NCBI RefSeq assembly: GCF_036669915.1
Contig: NC_089324.1
Coordinates: 11,852,118 to 11,916,117, forward strand
Reading direction: 5' to 3'
Source of the DNA: Pocillopora verrucosa
Lineage: Eukaryota > Cnidaria > Anthozoa > Scleractinia > Pocilloporidae
DNA length: 64,000 bases
This document shows, piece after piece, positions 1-11,501 of this stretch; the stretch's first letter is position 1; each line of letters opens with the position of its first letter. A program made the position numbers and the translations under genes. A model generated the notes under the pieces. The model had not been told where the DNA came from. It worked only from the letters and a program-made list of their open reading frames with translations, and did not search any database.

Positions 1-900
1 TGGCTTATTTAAAACACATCTTACTACTTCCAGGCTTCTCCGCTCTAAAAAAACACATCTTACTATTTCCAGGCTTCTCCGCTCTAAATCATCTGAACGA
101 ACAATTGTTGAGAAATAACCTGATTATCCTTAATTCGCGCGGTGGAAGAAGACGTCGAAAGCTAACTCTCCTAATAACTACTAAGTACCTATAAAAAAAG
201 GCTAGGATACAGTTATTGGGTGAAGAAAGCCCCACCCCCCTCAAAATTTTCCTTTAGTTTCAAAGATGCATCACTTTCTCTCGAGTACTAAGGAACGAGG
301 TAAAGTATTTTTCGTCCAGTCAACGTTACAGAAGACCATCTTAAATATCATGAAGAGTTACGAAGCGCTCTTCATCATTTATGAAGATAAACGATTGACG
401 TAATAAAGCTCGTTAAGAAGTGCAATTTTTCCCTTGATCCTACATATTCAACATATTCTGATTGTTTGATTGTCCCTGAATAAAAGTGTCACAGTAAGTA
501 GTTTGACCGTATTTAGGAGTGTTCCAAAAGAACGCTCCAAAAACTTTTAGGCTCTTTGAGAGTTCTTTCTTTTGAATCATTTAAAAATGATATAGAAAAC
601 AAAGACATATTTAGTACTTTTCAATCTCTTCTGCTTAAATTTCTTTTTTTCGACGAAAAAAATCCTTTTTCTTTGTATTAAACCGTTCTAGCAGAAGGCC
701 AGTGCCAAGAACAATTAATAAGATTGACAATTTGAATTCACCCAGCTTTAAGCCGGGATTTTCAAACGCGAAGTAGCAATAAGGCATTCGTAAATAAGTC
801 ATCCTTCAACTCAACTTCAAGACCCCGTCAGAGATTTTTTACTCGGGCTTTCCGAAGGAAACGCCCGAGGTATAAATTCGGCTTCTTTTTTTTTTTTTTT
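1..900. other. Non-coding stretch with a hairpin and a poly-T tract
   Basis: I see no credible coding region. At about 841-869 there is a short hairpin with CTCGGGC and GCCCGAG as its outer arms and TTTCC/GGAAA as its inner arms. About 15 bases further on a run of roughly 26 T begins (about 883-908), and this run marks the left edge of the tandem duplication that follows. Confidence 0.5.
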
Positions 901-1640
901 TTTTTTTTGCGTTCAGTCACAAAACGCAGTTCCGCTACAGCGCATGCGTGAAGTGTTAGCGCATGCCTAGAATGAACCTTAGAGAGCTATCTGGTGAGCA
1001 TGGTTTAAAGCAATGGCTGCCTTTGTGGACAATTCCTTGCTTGATGCACGCGAAAGAAATTCGATGGCTATTACGCCCAATATACATACAAAGTCACACA
1101 CCGTTCGCAGTAGTCCCACACTAAAACTTCTGGAGCGTTTTTGGAACGGGTCGGTCCGCGAACTTTACGAGAGATCAATTTACGAGCGATCCTTTACGAC
1201 TGAACCTTTTATTGAGAAATATCAAGCGAAACCTTCTATATCAAACGAGTTATCTCATATTATGTTTTTTTTGCGTTCAGTCACAAAACGCAGTTCCACT
1301 ACAGCGCAAGCGTGAAGTGTTAGCGCATGCCTAGAATGAACCTTAGAGAGCTATCCAGAGAGCATGGTTTACAGCAATGGCTGCCTTTGTGGACAATTAC
1401 TTGCTTGATGCACGCGAAAGAAATTCGATGGCTATTACGCCCAATGTACATACAAAGTCACACACCGTTCGCAGTAGACCCACACTAAAAGTTGTGGAGC
1501 GTTTTTGGAACGGGTCGGTCCTCGAACTTTACGAGAGATCAATTTACGAGCGATCCTTTACGAGTGAACCTTTTATTGAGAAATATCAAGCGAAACCTGC
1601 TATATCAAACGAGTTATCTCATATTATGTTTACATGTAAA
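901..1640 (+). repeat. Tandem duplication, unit about 364 bp, covering the 5' end of a gene
   Basis: The block at about 901-1264 is repeated at about 1265-1628 with roughly 95% identity; both copies contain GCGTTCAGTCACAAAACGCA and then the same reading frame beginning MAAFVDN. The start codons at 1013 and 1377 are 364 bp apart. The junction at about 1264-1270 is a run of eight T and the left edge abuts a long poly-T run, so slippage or unequal exchange at T-runs is the likely cause. Only the second copy continues into the downstream gene. Confidence 0.85.
1013..1315 (+). pseudogene. Truncated upstream copy of the 2A/peptidase-like gene start
   Basis: This 100-residue frame repeats the first ~84 residues of the frame at 1377 with few differences, starting MAAFVDNSLLDARER. 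It then runs through the duplication junction (about 1264) into the poly-T and 5' flank of the second copy and stops. It lacks the basic region, the 2A motif and the peptidase-like domain. It could still act as a duplicated promoter or leader for the downstream copy. I recognise no domain in the shared N-terminal part. Confidence 0.6.
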
Positions 1641-3150
1641 CACAACCGTGTATTTAAACGTGATCGAGAACCCAGTAGAATACCAGAAGCTATTCTGAAA
1701 CGTCTCAGAAGAAAGGGCAGAAAACTGAAGGAATTTGTTTATGAGTGTATTCGTCCAAGCATACCGAAGTCCTCTTGGCTACGTCGTTATGTGAAGGTTA
1801 GAAGAGTTACAAAGCATGATTGTAAGCTTAATACGAAGAGGGTAAGATTAAATAAAGTTACAAAACATGATAAGAAGTATTTGTTGAATTGTTCTGTAAG
1901 GGTATATCAAAGGATAATTAAATTGAAGTATTGAGCAAGTAGGTACTCATCAACGTTTTCTTGTAATAGACCCATGTGTCTTTATAAGAGTCAGACACAC
2001 GCATCAAACTATTGTAAATTTCAACTGAGTTCAGATATAGAGAAAAACCCTGGTCCTACTCCAATGTACATTGTCTCTAACAAAACAATAATGGCACCAT
2101 ATAGCCATGCTAATGAATTGGTATTTGGACAGAATTCAGGACATCAATGTGTTACAATGAGTTTATGCTCTTTGATTTACAATAACAAACAAGGAATCAA
2201 TTCTGCTACTGATCTCGTGTCACTAACGAATACTGGAAATCAGTTGTATTCAAGTTTGTCTCAGTTAACCAGGCAATCGTTTTTAATGCAGGCAGAATTA
2301 CCCACACTTTTAAATGTGTTTGAGACTGACTATGAACTTCAATACAGTGAAAGCTACACTGGTACTATTCACCAAGAAGTTACAATAGAAGGATGTCAGT
2401 TCGGTACCTCCTTAGATAGAGCCTTTCAATCACTTTTATCCGAAAATTTCAACAATTTTGTCTTGACAATAGGATGTACTGCAGTTGCTATCTATTGTAA
2501 AGGTAATGTGGGCTTGAATATATTCGATTCTTGTGCAAGGGATATTTATGGTAGAAGCCATCCTCAAGGTACATGTGTGCTGCTTGAAGTATCATCACTG
2601 AATAGCTTAGTACATTATTTTCAGAGTATACATGACAATGATATATTTGAATTGAAAGGGGTTAACAGTAATAAAGTTCAAAATAGTACTCTTTTTCAGA
2701 GTCATGCCTGTAAAACCAGAAAGTTAAATGTGAGTTGTGCTGTGGCTGGTTATTCACTCTGCTACTCTGTAATAAAATCATTTAGTTATTGGAATTCAAA
2801 CCTTATATGATGTTATTCAGTATGGAAAAAGATTATATGAAAATTCATCTTTGAACAAGTATTTACCGTTAGATGATTTGCCAAAAACTGTTGATGTTTG
2901 TGGAACTGAAGTAAGTTTAGATCTTTAAAGTGATTACAGTGAAGGAATATTGTCTGATTCAGTTAACAGCAAATCACTTCTTGAAAATCTTGTAAGAAAT
3001 AATAGCGAATGCACAGGGTTTTTGATGTGGTTTTCAGTTTTCTGTATGACATGTATTTTTAAACCCACAAAAAGGTCAAAATATATCTATTCCCTCTTGC
3101 TATTTAATGAGAGTCAACTGCCTCTAGATGAATATACTAAAACTAAATAG
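1377..3150 (+). pseudogene. Broken 2A-peptide gene with a cysteine-peptidase-like domain
   Basis: Three open stretches read as one damaged gene. The first (1377-1931) encodes an unknown N-terminus and then a Lys/Arg-rich region of about 90 residues. A single in-frame TGA at 1932-1934 separates it from 1974-2810, which is in the same frame. That part carries DIEKNPGP at 2034-2057, matching the D-x-E-x-N-P-G-P ribosome-skipping (2A) consensus. It then resembles a papain/OTU-like or herpes-tegument-like deubiquitinase fold: a candidate catalytic Cys in SGHQC, and FDSC where such families usually have D-x-H, so the catalytic His may be lost. A +1 frame change near 2808 leads into related sequence up to 3150, itself broken by TAA at 2926-2928. 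The 2A call is firm; the peptidase identity is inferred from motif layout. It is probably one degenerate copy of a dispersed, possibly mobile family. Confidence 0.6.
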
Positions 3151-4614
3151 CACTGTTTCTCTTGTTGCAACCATCAACAGCATTCAAAAATTGCATAACG
3201 CTGGAGGATATTACAAAATTCAGTTTATAAGATGTTCAGCTAAAGCTGTAAGACAAAATTAACTAAATTTTTGAAAATCGCCACAAAAATTGCTAATTTA
3301 AATGCACCTTAAGTAGGCCCGAGTTCACACAGTTATGCATCTAGTTAAAATTGACATTTGTTGTTTAGCAATGAAAGTAATGAAAATGTCCAGCGTTCTC
3401 ACCATGCCGAAAAAACCTAATGGCTAATTTACATTCTGCTAAATTAATAGAGGGAATACATTTTCCGTTTTTTTTTTTTTTTTTTTTAATATTAACTGAC
3501 AACAGGTGGAACACTCTTCAAACATCACTTCGTGTAAATTTATATGAACTGCTGAAATTACAAATGTTTTGGTTAAGCATTTGGGAATTGTTGCGGCCTG
3601 TTAGATAATCTCGAGTCTTGCTAGCCTTGTTTGATAATGTGATGCAGGACCACACAATATATGTAGTTTTGCTTTCCGAGTGATTTTACCTGGACCATCA
3701 TGGTGGGGCTTTGTTCTCGGACAATTATTGCCACTGGAGGTCCGCAAGCAGACAATCCCAAACACAGTATGTTTAGGATTATCTATTCACCTTGCTTAGA
3801 GTGCTCCACTGGAGATCTTGTTTAGGTTTTTAGTTATTGAAGTCAATTGTTTCTCGAGTAATTTGTTGTTCTCTGATTTCGGAAGTCTGTTGAAATTGTT
3901 CTGGTTGGTGCTCTAAAAATACGTTTAATCTGGCAAGGTCACTTGTCTGGTAAGCCCACACATGCCTACCAATAGGATTTTAAAGAGTGTACTAAGGCCT
4001 GGGCTGAAAGAGTCATTAAGAAAAGAGTGACAGTCGCCCGTTAAAAAAATCAGTTCTTGATCAAACTCTTGGTGCCTCCTGTCTGTTTGTGGTGTTCGAG
4101 TTAGTTCACCCCAACAGTCCAACACAATTTTTATTTGCAATTGTTCCTGGACAGGCCAATTTTTTTCTCCAAAAATTATTGCCATTGATGTTGTTGGTGA
4201 TTGTTGATAGCAAGTGTTGTAAATTGGTAATAGCAAAAAGTTTGTGGCTTGTGTCCCACATATTTAGTTTGTTTTGTAAATTGGTGATTGCCTAAGACTC
4301 TTCTATCATTCAGTTGGCTTATGTTGTATGACTGACTTCTTGTGTATCTTCATTTTCCTGTTTTTGGTCTTTGCAAATCCCACACTCCCACATTCTAACA
4401 CTGAGACACAGAGAGACTCTCCAGTGACCAAGGCCATAATTGCTACCTTCATGTGTAAGCATGTTGCCTACATTTTCTTACTGGATACAAAGTCATCTTT
4501 GAGTCCGTAAACTACAACAAACTTTGGTCTTAATGAAGTTATTTACATTTAGAATGATAGTTCTCAGATGATACAAGTTATATTTAAAATGTATCGCTGC
4601 TTTTCAAGTTTAAG
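3151..4614. other. Non-coding stretch
   Basis: No coding signal is convincing on either strand; the open frames here are short and show no recognisable motif. A run of about 20 T lies at 3467-3487. The sequence at 4180-4290 repeats short phrases such as TTGTAAATTGGT, but I see no clear repeat unit. This is the 3' flank of COPS8 on the minus strand. Confidence 0.5.
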
Positions 4615-6171
4615 TTAATTTTCTAAAAATGACACATAATCTGTCAATAGGGCAAGTTCCTGTTCACTTGTGAGTGGAATCTCTTTCTGTGGAAGCTCTA
4701 CAAAGAAAAAATGAAAAAGGAGTCAAAGAATGAAAAATGCTTTTAATTCTCCTATTCGATTTTTTGCCTGAAAAGGTGCACTGACATATCACAATTGATT
4801 GTAGTTTTGAAATTTGACAAGTGTTTTTGAACCTCTCACAGGATTCAAAGATTCATTGAGTGCTCCAAACTCAAGGTTTTTCAAGGTGACTATCAAGCAA
4901 CCATGAATCTGAACATGATTGCCATGATTGTTGAAGATTCATGCAACAACTTAAATTTAGAACTTACACACTGAGGAGAAAGAGGCAAAGACAGAAGGCT
5001 AATTAGTTAAATGTACAAACTTGACTGCAGAACACAGGTCACCTAATTGGTGACTTTCACTGATCATCTTGTCCCCTAAACTATTTTTTTTAATATGCCA
5101 TGGCAACCAAAATGGTCGCAGCTCAGAGGAATGTCATTTCACAACTGAATTAAACATTGCTCTGTCATAAGAGTGTAGAGAATAACAAAAAAAAGGTCAG
5201 GGAATTATAAAATTTACAAATATGTTTAAGTCTGAGTTTGTATCTCTACCTGTCTTCTTGGGAGTAATCATTCCTGTGGCTGGATCACTAATCCATCCAC
5301 TGGTAACAGCTGCTAAATTGTCATCAGACAAAAAAAGAATAATATGAATCAACTGTTATAATCATTGTTATTATAACTATTATTATCAAAACCATTGTTC
5401 AACAATGATCAATTATCGATAAATTCCCTTCATATGGATTTCTGTATTAATCAATTGATCATTTACTCTTGACGAAGAACATATACTATTCAAAGTTTCT
5501 GCTTTCTGCAGGCATTGATCTGAAGCCAGAAAGCTTCAGCTTTTCTACACTATCTTGGACTGACTGACACACATGGCCTCGATCTCATGTGGGTATCTAG
5601 ACTTTCTACAGTTTGGATCACATGGGAAGATAAAGTGTATGTAGTTGAATCGGAAGCAGTTGATTAAACAAAAGGAGTTACTCCAAATCAGAGCTGTGAG
5701 CCACTATATGATGTTCAGAAGTTTAATTATACAATTGGTTTTATTACACAGAAACAAAAATCCATTCCTGATTTATATTGAACACAATTTTTCAATCCAT
5801 GATTAATACTAGTTAATTTACTAATAATGTTCCATTCATCAATTTTTCTCAGTTTTTGTTTGCATGTTTGTTTGTAAACAAACTTTTTTTCTTTAAAGCA
5901 ACTGATCATAATGCAAAATAATACAATTTTAGTTAGACCATGCACAATTTTCTTTCACTTACTGTTTCCTAGAGATCACTGTTACCATCATTTTTTAATC
6001 TAAACATTTCAAATGATGACTGAATAACACTGTAAATATATGCAGTGAAACTGCAACACCAACCACTCAAAGCAGCTTCCCTTGTTATCCCCATTAGTTT
6101 GGCCAAGTCTTCTGCTCTGATAGAGGTGTATGCATTGGATACTAAATCAAATGTCCTTTTCTGAAGTTTTT
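4615..6171 (-). CDS. COPS8: COP9 signalosome subunit 8, C-terminal exons
   Basis: CSN8 is a small PCI-domain subunit of the COP9 signalosome, which removes NEDD8 from cullins. Three minus-strand exons are visible. Exon 6067-6171 encodes KRTFDLVSNAYTSIRAEDLA, a close match to the conserved region with QAYTSI in human CSN8. Exon 5250-5309 encodes SGWISDPATGMITPKK. The last exon, 4615 to about 4700, encodes LALLTDYVSFLEN and then stops, matching the C-terminal end TDYVAFLEN of the human protein. Acceptor and donor sites (ttctttcag, AGTG/gttggt, ttagcag, ACAG/gtagag, ctttgtag) keep the frame through all three exons. I could not find the exons for the N-terminal ~110 residues between 6172 and 8400, so the gene either has long introns reaching further right or is a partial copy. 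No frame damage is seen in what is present. Confidence 0.85.
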
Positions 6172-6233
6172 CTGAAAGAAACATACAAGATGTCATGAAC
6201 TAGACACCATCACCATACAAGGAGGGTAATCTG

Positions 6234-6465
6234 ATTGCCTTAACCCCATACATGGAAATCCCAAAAGTTATTCACATGTAACTTCTCTCCTATAATCCAC
6301 ACTTTATCCAGAAAACAGGTAATAAGAATACCAAAACTTATAACGTAGAAGTTTTAAACTTGATCTAACACCAAATTCTTGTAACTAATCTACAAAGAAA
6401 TATGTGGCAGCAAGAGGGGACAATTAACAGTCCAATCTTGGGAGAAGAAGGGTTAGCACTTGTTG
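6234..6465 (-). repeat. MITE-like repeat, diverged copy
   Basis: This ~230-bp block aligns in order with repeats near 31.0, 47.0, 48.8 and 49.9 kb. Shared phrases are an Ile/Leu-coding-like run of cttctc and ataatcca, then caccaaattctt, atgtg-cagca and finally atcttgggag-agggtta. It is the most diverged copy and lies in a probable COPS8 intron or its upstream flank. Confidence 0.5.
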
Positions 6466-6914
6466 CAAGTAATCCGTTAATTACACTATTGGTATAGGTA
6501 TATGAGTGAACTTCAAGGTAAAAAGGTGTAACAACAATCAGCAGTCTAAACCATGTTAAGCTCTTCTCGTTTTTTCAGTCAAAAACTCACTTTTACACAA
6601 GTCATATGAAAGTCAGTCTCTCCTTGCAAGTAAACGAGCTAAACCAGTAAATTAGCAAAGTTTCACTAGATCCCATAGTAAGCTCATGAAAACATTGCGT
6701 TTCTAGCCCTTGTACATAATCACATTCAATGGAAGCCAAATTAATGGCTGGTAGTAGTCTTTACTTTAAGAAATCAAAAAATTTTCTGCTTCATATTTTC
6801 CAGAATTTCAAGCAATTTATTTCAATGGAACTCGAAAACTGACCACACCAGACATGATTTATTACTGCAGGCAAGTTTTGTTTAGTTTTGATGAAAAATC
6901 AGTGTTAGATGGAG

Positions 6915-7185
6915 TACCCTTGCGAAATGGCTTTTGGAATTCCTAGGAATTTTTTCCTAGGAATTCCCAACCATAACAACTCTGGTTCTAAAAACCTAGA
7001 AATTCCTAAAAATTCCCAGAAATTCCAAGTTTATAGCCAACAGGACTTGGAATTCCTAGGAATTCCAACTCAGAGAACCAATGACTTTCCCTGAAAAGCT
7101 GTAAATCGAAAAAATTCCTAGGAATTTCTGGAATTTTTGGGAATTTTTAGGAATATTTAAGAATAACTGGGAATTTTAAGCAAAA
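6915..7185 (+). repeat. GAATTCC-rich palindromic repeat, copy A
   Basis: The block is packed with the palindrome GGAATTCCTAGGAATTCC and its variants. It begins CCCTTGCGAA and contains GACTTGGAATTCCTAGGAA. A second, inverted copy lies at 10228-10500. Each copy has one end with the CCCTTGCGAA motif, the two facing outward. It looks like a non-autonomous repeat family, not a regulatory array. Confidence 0.65.
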
Positions 7186-7593
7186 ATTTGAGGCTAATGA
7201 TATAAAATAAATACTTTAAATTAAAAAACCCAGCTAAAATTCAAGTATTCAATGAAATTTATTTACAAGCTTAATTAAGGCTTACATGTAAAATATTTTT
7301 GATTCATTATTAACATCAATGTGTGGTAATATTAGGATGGAATTTGATTTTTCTTTTCTTGAAAACTTCATAAGGATTAATCCTCAATTACAGCTATTCA
7401 TATAAAATAGTCCTAATCAATCATTAAATTTGGTTTGATACAAATTGTGAATAAAATCTGTTGATTCTTTTCCATAAAATACAATATCTTAAATTATATT
7501 TGAAAACCAAGCACTCTTAGGAGTGAAGGGGTTAATTACAGACAAATAAAATTGATTTTTTGATTAAAATCTTGTTGTGACTGTAACAATAAA

Positions 7594-8387
7594 TTAGAAT
7601 GAAGTTATCCTAAACTGCAAACTTAGCTGCTGTTTGTATTTTTTTCCTGGGCTCACAATGAGTTGGCCTTGAATGAGGTTGTCTACAAGAAGCTTGACCA
7701 TTTTGTATCTGGGTTCCATGTCATCTGAATTTGAAAAAAAAATATATATATATATTTAAATATATATATTTAAAGCTCAGACCAGGCCTTTAAGATGGCT
7801 ATGAGGAAAAGGGCATTCATTGGATTCTCAAATTGAGAAATCTCTGTTATATTGAGTGACTTTTATATTGGAGTTAGTACATCTCTCTCATAGATTTTAC
7901 TAAAAAAGGGCTGAATACATTATTTTGTTTTTACCAAGGAGGGCTTCTTTATGTAATTAGGTTTGTTTAATAACAGTTCCTATTATGAATCTTGAATGTT
8001 CCCAAACGTGACTAAAGGAATCTTGAAACCTTACTGATAGGTTTATTTCATTGTAAAGCATAAGCTTAAGAAACTGCGGCATGCAAGTGACCGATTCGAT
8101 TCTCAGAATTATTCTAGTTCCAGTTGCGCCGAGCGTTATGTAAGCTTAATTCAACCCGCTACATCTATTCTTTTATAAGATTTTGATCACGTAACGAATA
8201 TCGCAATTTTTACTCACCACAAACTTTCAAAATCGTAGCTTTACAGATGGCCACTCGACCCTTGTTTGTACCAGTCAATATGTCAACTGTTGTCCCTTCT
8301 TTTAACTCCACGGCGCCAACGACTTTCATTTCTTTTACAACACTCACGCTGTTCTCGTTTTCCCATTGAACCACAATAAAAGTTATC
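7594..8387 (-). CDS. Small two-exon gene of unknown function (5' end not found)
   Basis: Minus-strand exon 8218-8387 follows an acceptor (tttctaag) and encodes VVQWENENSVSVVKEMKVVG and on to GRVAICKATILKVC. Its donor is a strong G/gtgagtaa. The next exon, 7594-7724, follows an excellent acceptor (tttcaaattcag) and continues in frame with DDMEPRYKMVKLLVDNLIQG to a TAA stop. The junction forms one Asp codon. The strand-rich first exon (VQWEN...VAICKATILKV) looks like a small beta-barrel or Tudor-like module, as in the N-termini of some BEN-domain proteins, but this is only an impression. No ATG is present in the first visible exon, so an upstream exon is expected. I do not recognise the family. 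Confidence 0.5.
7741..7772. repeat. AT microsatellite
   Basis: A short run of alternating TA with interspersed TTTAAA lies in the intron of the small gene on the minus strand. It is a simple repeat with no other visible role. Confidence 0.8.
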
Positions 8388-8809
8388 CTTAGAAATGTTA
8401 TATTAAGCAAAACAGTTGAGAAAAGAGATCAACCGATGAAAAGGACATTCAAAGATGAGCGCCAAATGGAGTCTTCTTTGTTTCCGATCACGGGTATGAT
8501 CACGTGGATCTTTTAGGACTTGTCATTGGCTAGCAAAGTGAATCCGCTGGCTTGCCGGTTGTAGTGTTAAGAGAAGCGCGCAACTTTAGTTTGATTTCTC
8601 CGACCGGTTCTCTGCTTCTAGACGATGGATACCTTGGTGATATAAATAATGATGTGAGCTCACTCTATCGTATTACAAATGCACGATTTGTGGCCGAAAG
8701 TTGTCGAGGAAACAAAGACTCGAAACTCACTTGAGTTGTGTTCATGGCAAAGGTGAGAAATAATACAAGCCAATCACAGTTTTGAATGCGACTACAAATC
8801 GTCTTTTAC

Positions 8810-8933
8810 CCTCATATTTATAAAAGAAGGATACCACATTAGGAAGATACATAGATGATCCCAGTGTACCAGTACCTAAAGCTACAAAGCTTGACCGTAG
8901 CAAGTGTTCAGCAACATGTTCCAACACCGCCAT
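8810..8933 (-). CDS. Possible first exon of an unrecognised gene
   Basis: An ATG in good context (gagATGG) at 8931-8933 on the minus strand opens a frame encoding MAVLEHVAEHLLRSSFVALG and on to NVVSFFYKYEG. A plausible donor (GAGG/gtaaaa) follows at 8808-8809. The reading phase does not join directly to the exon at 8218-8387, so either another exon lies between or this is a separate gene. Only the start context and donor support it. No family is recognised. Confidence 0.3.
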
Positions 8934-11501
8934 CTCGATTCCTCAGTCAGTCGTTTACACTGAACTTAAAGCAGTAGTGACAACAGAGTAGAGTGCGTCT
9001 TACAAAGGAGAAACATTTGTACAAGAGACAGAAGTAACTATATGCGATTACAGAGGTGCGTTGGAACTCTGGTCCACAAATAGTTATGCACTGTCCGAAG
9101 TATAAAACAATTTTGTTGATAGCTGACAGACAGAGAAGAACAACAAGTAAACTTTAGAGCTGTTATTATTGAAGTGTGACTTGCAATTTCCATTTTTATA
9201 TAAAGAAGGACTTGTATTTTTCACCAAAAATAAAAAGATGTAATATTTTTTGGGAGATCCAGTGATTAGGACATTTAAGAAATTAAGTTATGAAAGGAAA
9301 CTTGGTTGGTACTTCTCACTACTAACAAGTCTTGATGACAAATATTTTCAGATCAGAGTTTCAAATAAAGTAAATTGAAGAACTCATTTAAAAGGTGTTT
9401 TTTCTCAAAGGGCACATTGACTACCTCTGTCTTGTCTGCATGCCAAATGTTTGCAAAGCATGTGGTATTGAAACTCTTACAAAAATGTTTTGTAAGAATA
9501 AAAACAGCAAAACAAATTACAGCAATTAGTCACAAAAACAGAGCAAAAAACTGAAAAAAAAACAGCAACAACAATCGTGAAAAAAGAAAGATTAATCAGG
9601 TGTTGAATTTGTTTGTCTAAGGCATGAAATTTCTACTAAAAATATTGTCAACAAAAAGTCTCTGACAGTGTTTGAGGCAACTGAGCTTGACTGTTCCAAG
9701 GTTTTCTAACAAAGGCAACCAGTAATGTAGGTTAGGGAAGTAACTTATGTTCATAACTAACAAAGTTCTTTAAGTGTAGATAACAATGTAATTATTGTTA
9801 ATTATTGTAGAAGTTGTGTACCAAGGAACAGCCAATGAATGTTTGATGATTTTGGCACATCAGTGAACCTGAGACATTAATTTGCATCACAATAAAAATA
9901 TTTTTTGATCATGGAATCCAAGAGTCCTTTGAGGTTAGAAAGCAAATCTGTGATATGAGTACATTGGATTAATTGGCAATTTCCATTTAACACAACTGAC
10001 AGCTGGTTCATGAGAAAATCCATATTAATGTAAAGATTTACTGAAACTTAGTTTGAATAATAAATTTCATGATCTTTAAGTTATAAACATATACATGTAT
10101 GTATATCTCTTGGTAAGTTTTGTATAGCATACCTTTTATTGAGCCAAAGTTTTAAGCCTCTGAAATTACTCCTTTTCTTAAAACCTTCACATTCAAGGTA
10201 TTGAGAATTTCTTAGAATTTATGTGGACCTCAGGATATTAAAATTGCCTCAAATTCAATTCCCAGAAATTCCCAAGAGTTCCACACTTCTTAAATTATAG
10301 GTAGTTTGTAAAGCTAAGAATTCCTAGGAATTCCAAGGGATTCCAAGTCCTCACAAAACTGGAGTCTTCCTTTCCCAGAAATTCCCAGTAATTCCAAGCT
10401 TTTTAAATCAGAGTTAATTTGCATAGTTGGGAATTTTTGAGAATTCCTAGGAATTCCCAGGAATTCCCAGAAAACTGGGAATTCAGTTCGCAAGGGAAAG
10501 GTTCAATTATAGATAAAGATTCAAACTATTCTTGGTTTTCAATGTTAGTGAGTTTAATTAAGGGGGTGTACATTCAGTGATACAAGCCACATAAAAGAAC
10601 TTCTGCAAAATTCCACTTACAGTATATTTTATATTTAAAATTTGAAAATTCTCTCAGATCTTTGTAGTTGCAAAAGGCATTTGCAACCAGTGTTTGTTGT
10701 TTTGGTTGTTCTTATGGTGTAACAGATACCAAAAAAAAGATGTAAGGCTAGAGGTTGTCATTTTTATATTGTTGGAGGAAAGACAGCCTCTCCAATCTCC
10801 TGTATTTGCAACTCCTTTTGTCTACCTCAGTGTCACTGATTAAGTTAGTACTTTTGCAGACAATCTGATATGGCCACTCTCCCAAGAGTGTTATTTCTTT
10901 AGGTTAATGACATTCTTTGTGGTTTTTATTCTCATTGAAGGTGTAAGAATATTGCATTTCCATTCCCAAAACAGGTTTCTGTATAGTAATCTTCTTAAGG
11001 AAACATCACCTTTTGCTCCAGGTGATGTGCTTCTAAATTAGAAACATAGTACATCCACAGAGAGACAGTCTTGTATTACAATTGCAATAAAGCTAGCCTA
11101 CTTGGCAAAAGTAATGTTAAATTAGCAGACTTGTCCATCTAGTTAAGTTCTCCACTGCAGGTAAAAGTTCAGTTAAGTTACAATAGGTACTTTAGTTATT
11201 TCTTAGTAATTAATATAAGTTGCTCTATTGCTCTGCTTACTGGCACATTTATATGAATGAATTTGCATTCTTGGAAGCTAACATTTAACATTCCAAAACT
11301 TACTGCATTTGTTAGCTCCTCCACCTCTTGAAATGACAATCTTCCAAATGCTAAAGTTTCTTAAATATTGCTCATATTAATTTCCCTAAAAGTCTATGGT
11401 TATTGTTAAATTGAATCACCTATTGTAAATAAAACATGTTAAAGTTCATCTTGTGAATCTCATTTTAACTTCATGAGCTCTTGGATGATCTTACAGTGCT
11501 C
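8934..11501. other. Non-coding stretch, AT-rich
   Basis: No exon-like coding is seen on either strand. Apart from the GAATTCC-rich copy B at 10228-10500 the sequence has no clear structure that I can see. Confidence 0.5.
10228..10500 (-). repeat. GAATTCC-rich palindromic repeat, copy B (inverted)
   Basis: This is the inverted partner of the block at 6915. Read on the minus strand it starts CCTTGCGAACTGAATTCC, contains several CTAGGAATTCC palindromes and shares GAGGACTTGGAAT with copy A. The outward-facing TTCGCAAGGG/CCCTTGCGAA ends bracket about 3.6 kb, including the two putative minus-strand genes at 7.6-8.9 kb. Confidence 0.65.

Noticed and set aside
1932..1934. TGA as a selenocysteine codon
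   Set aside because: The gene has other breaks (a frame change near 2808, TAA at 2926) and I saw no SECIS-like element, so decay is the simpler reading.
6909..7094. 61-codon frame rich in F-L-G-I-P
   Set aside because: Translation of the GGAATTCC repeats.
7594..8933. Joining the exon at 8810-8933 directly to the one at 8218-8387 as one gene
   Set aside because: The splice phases do not match (the join would create a stop), so they are listed separately.
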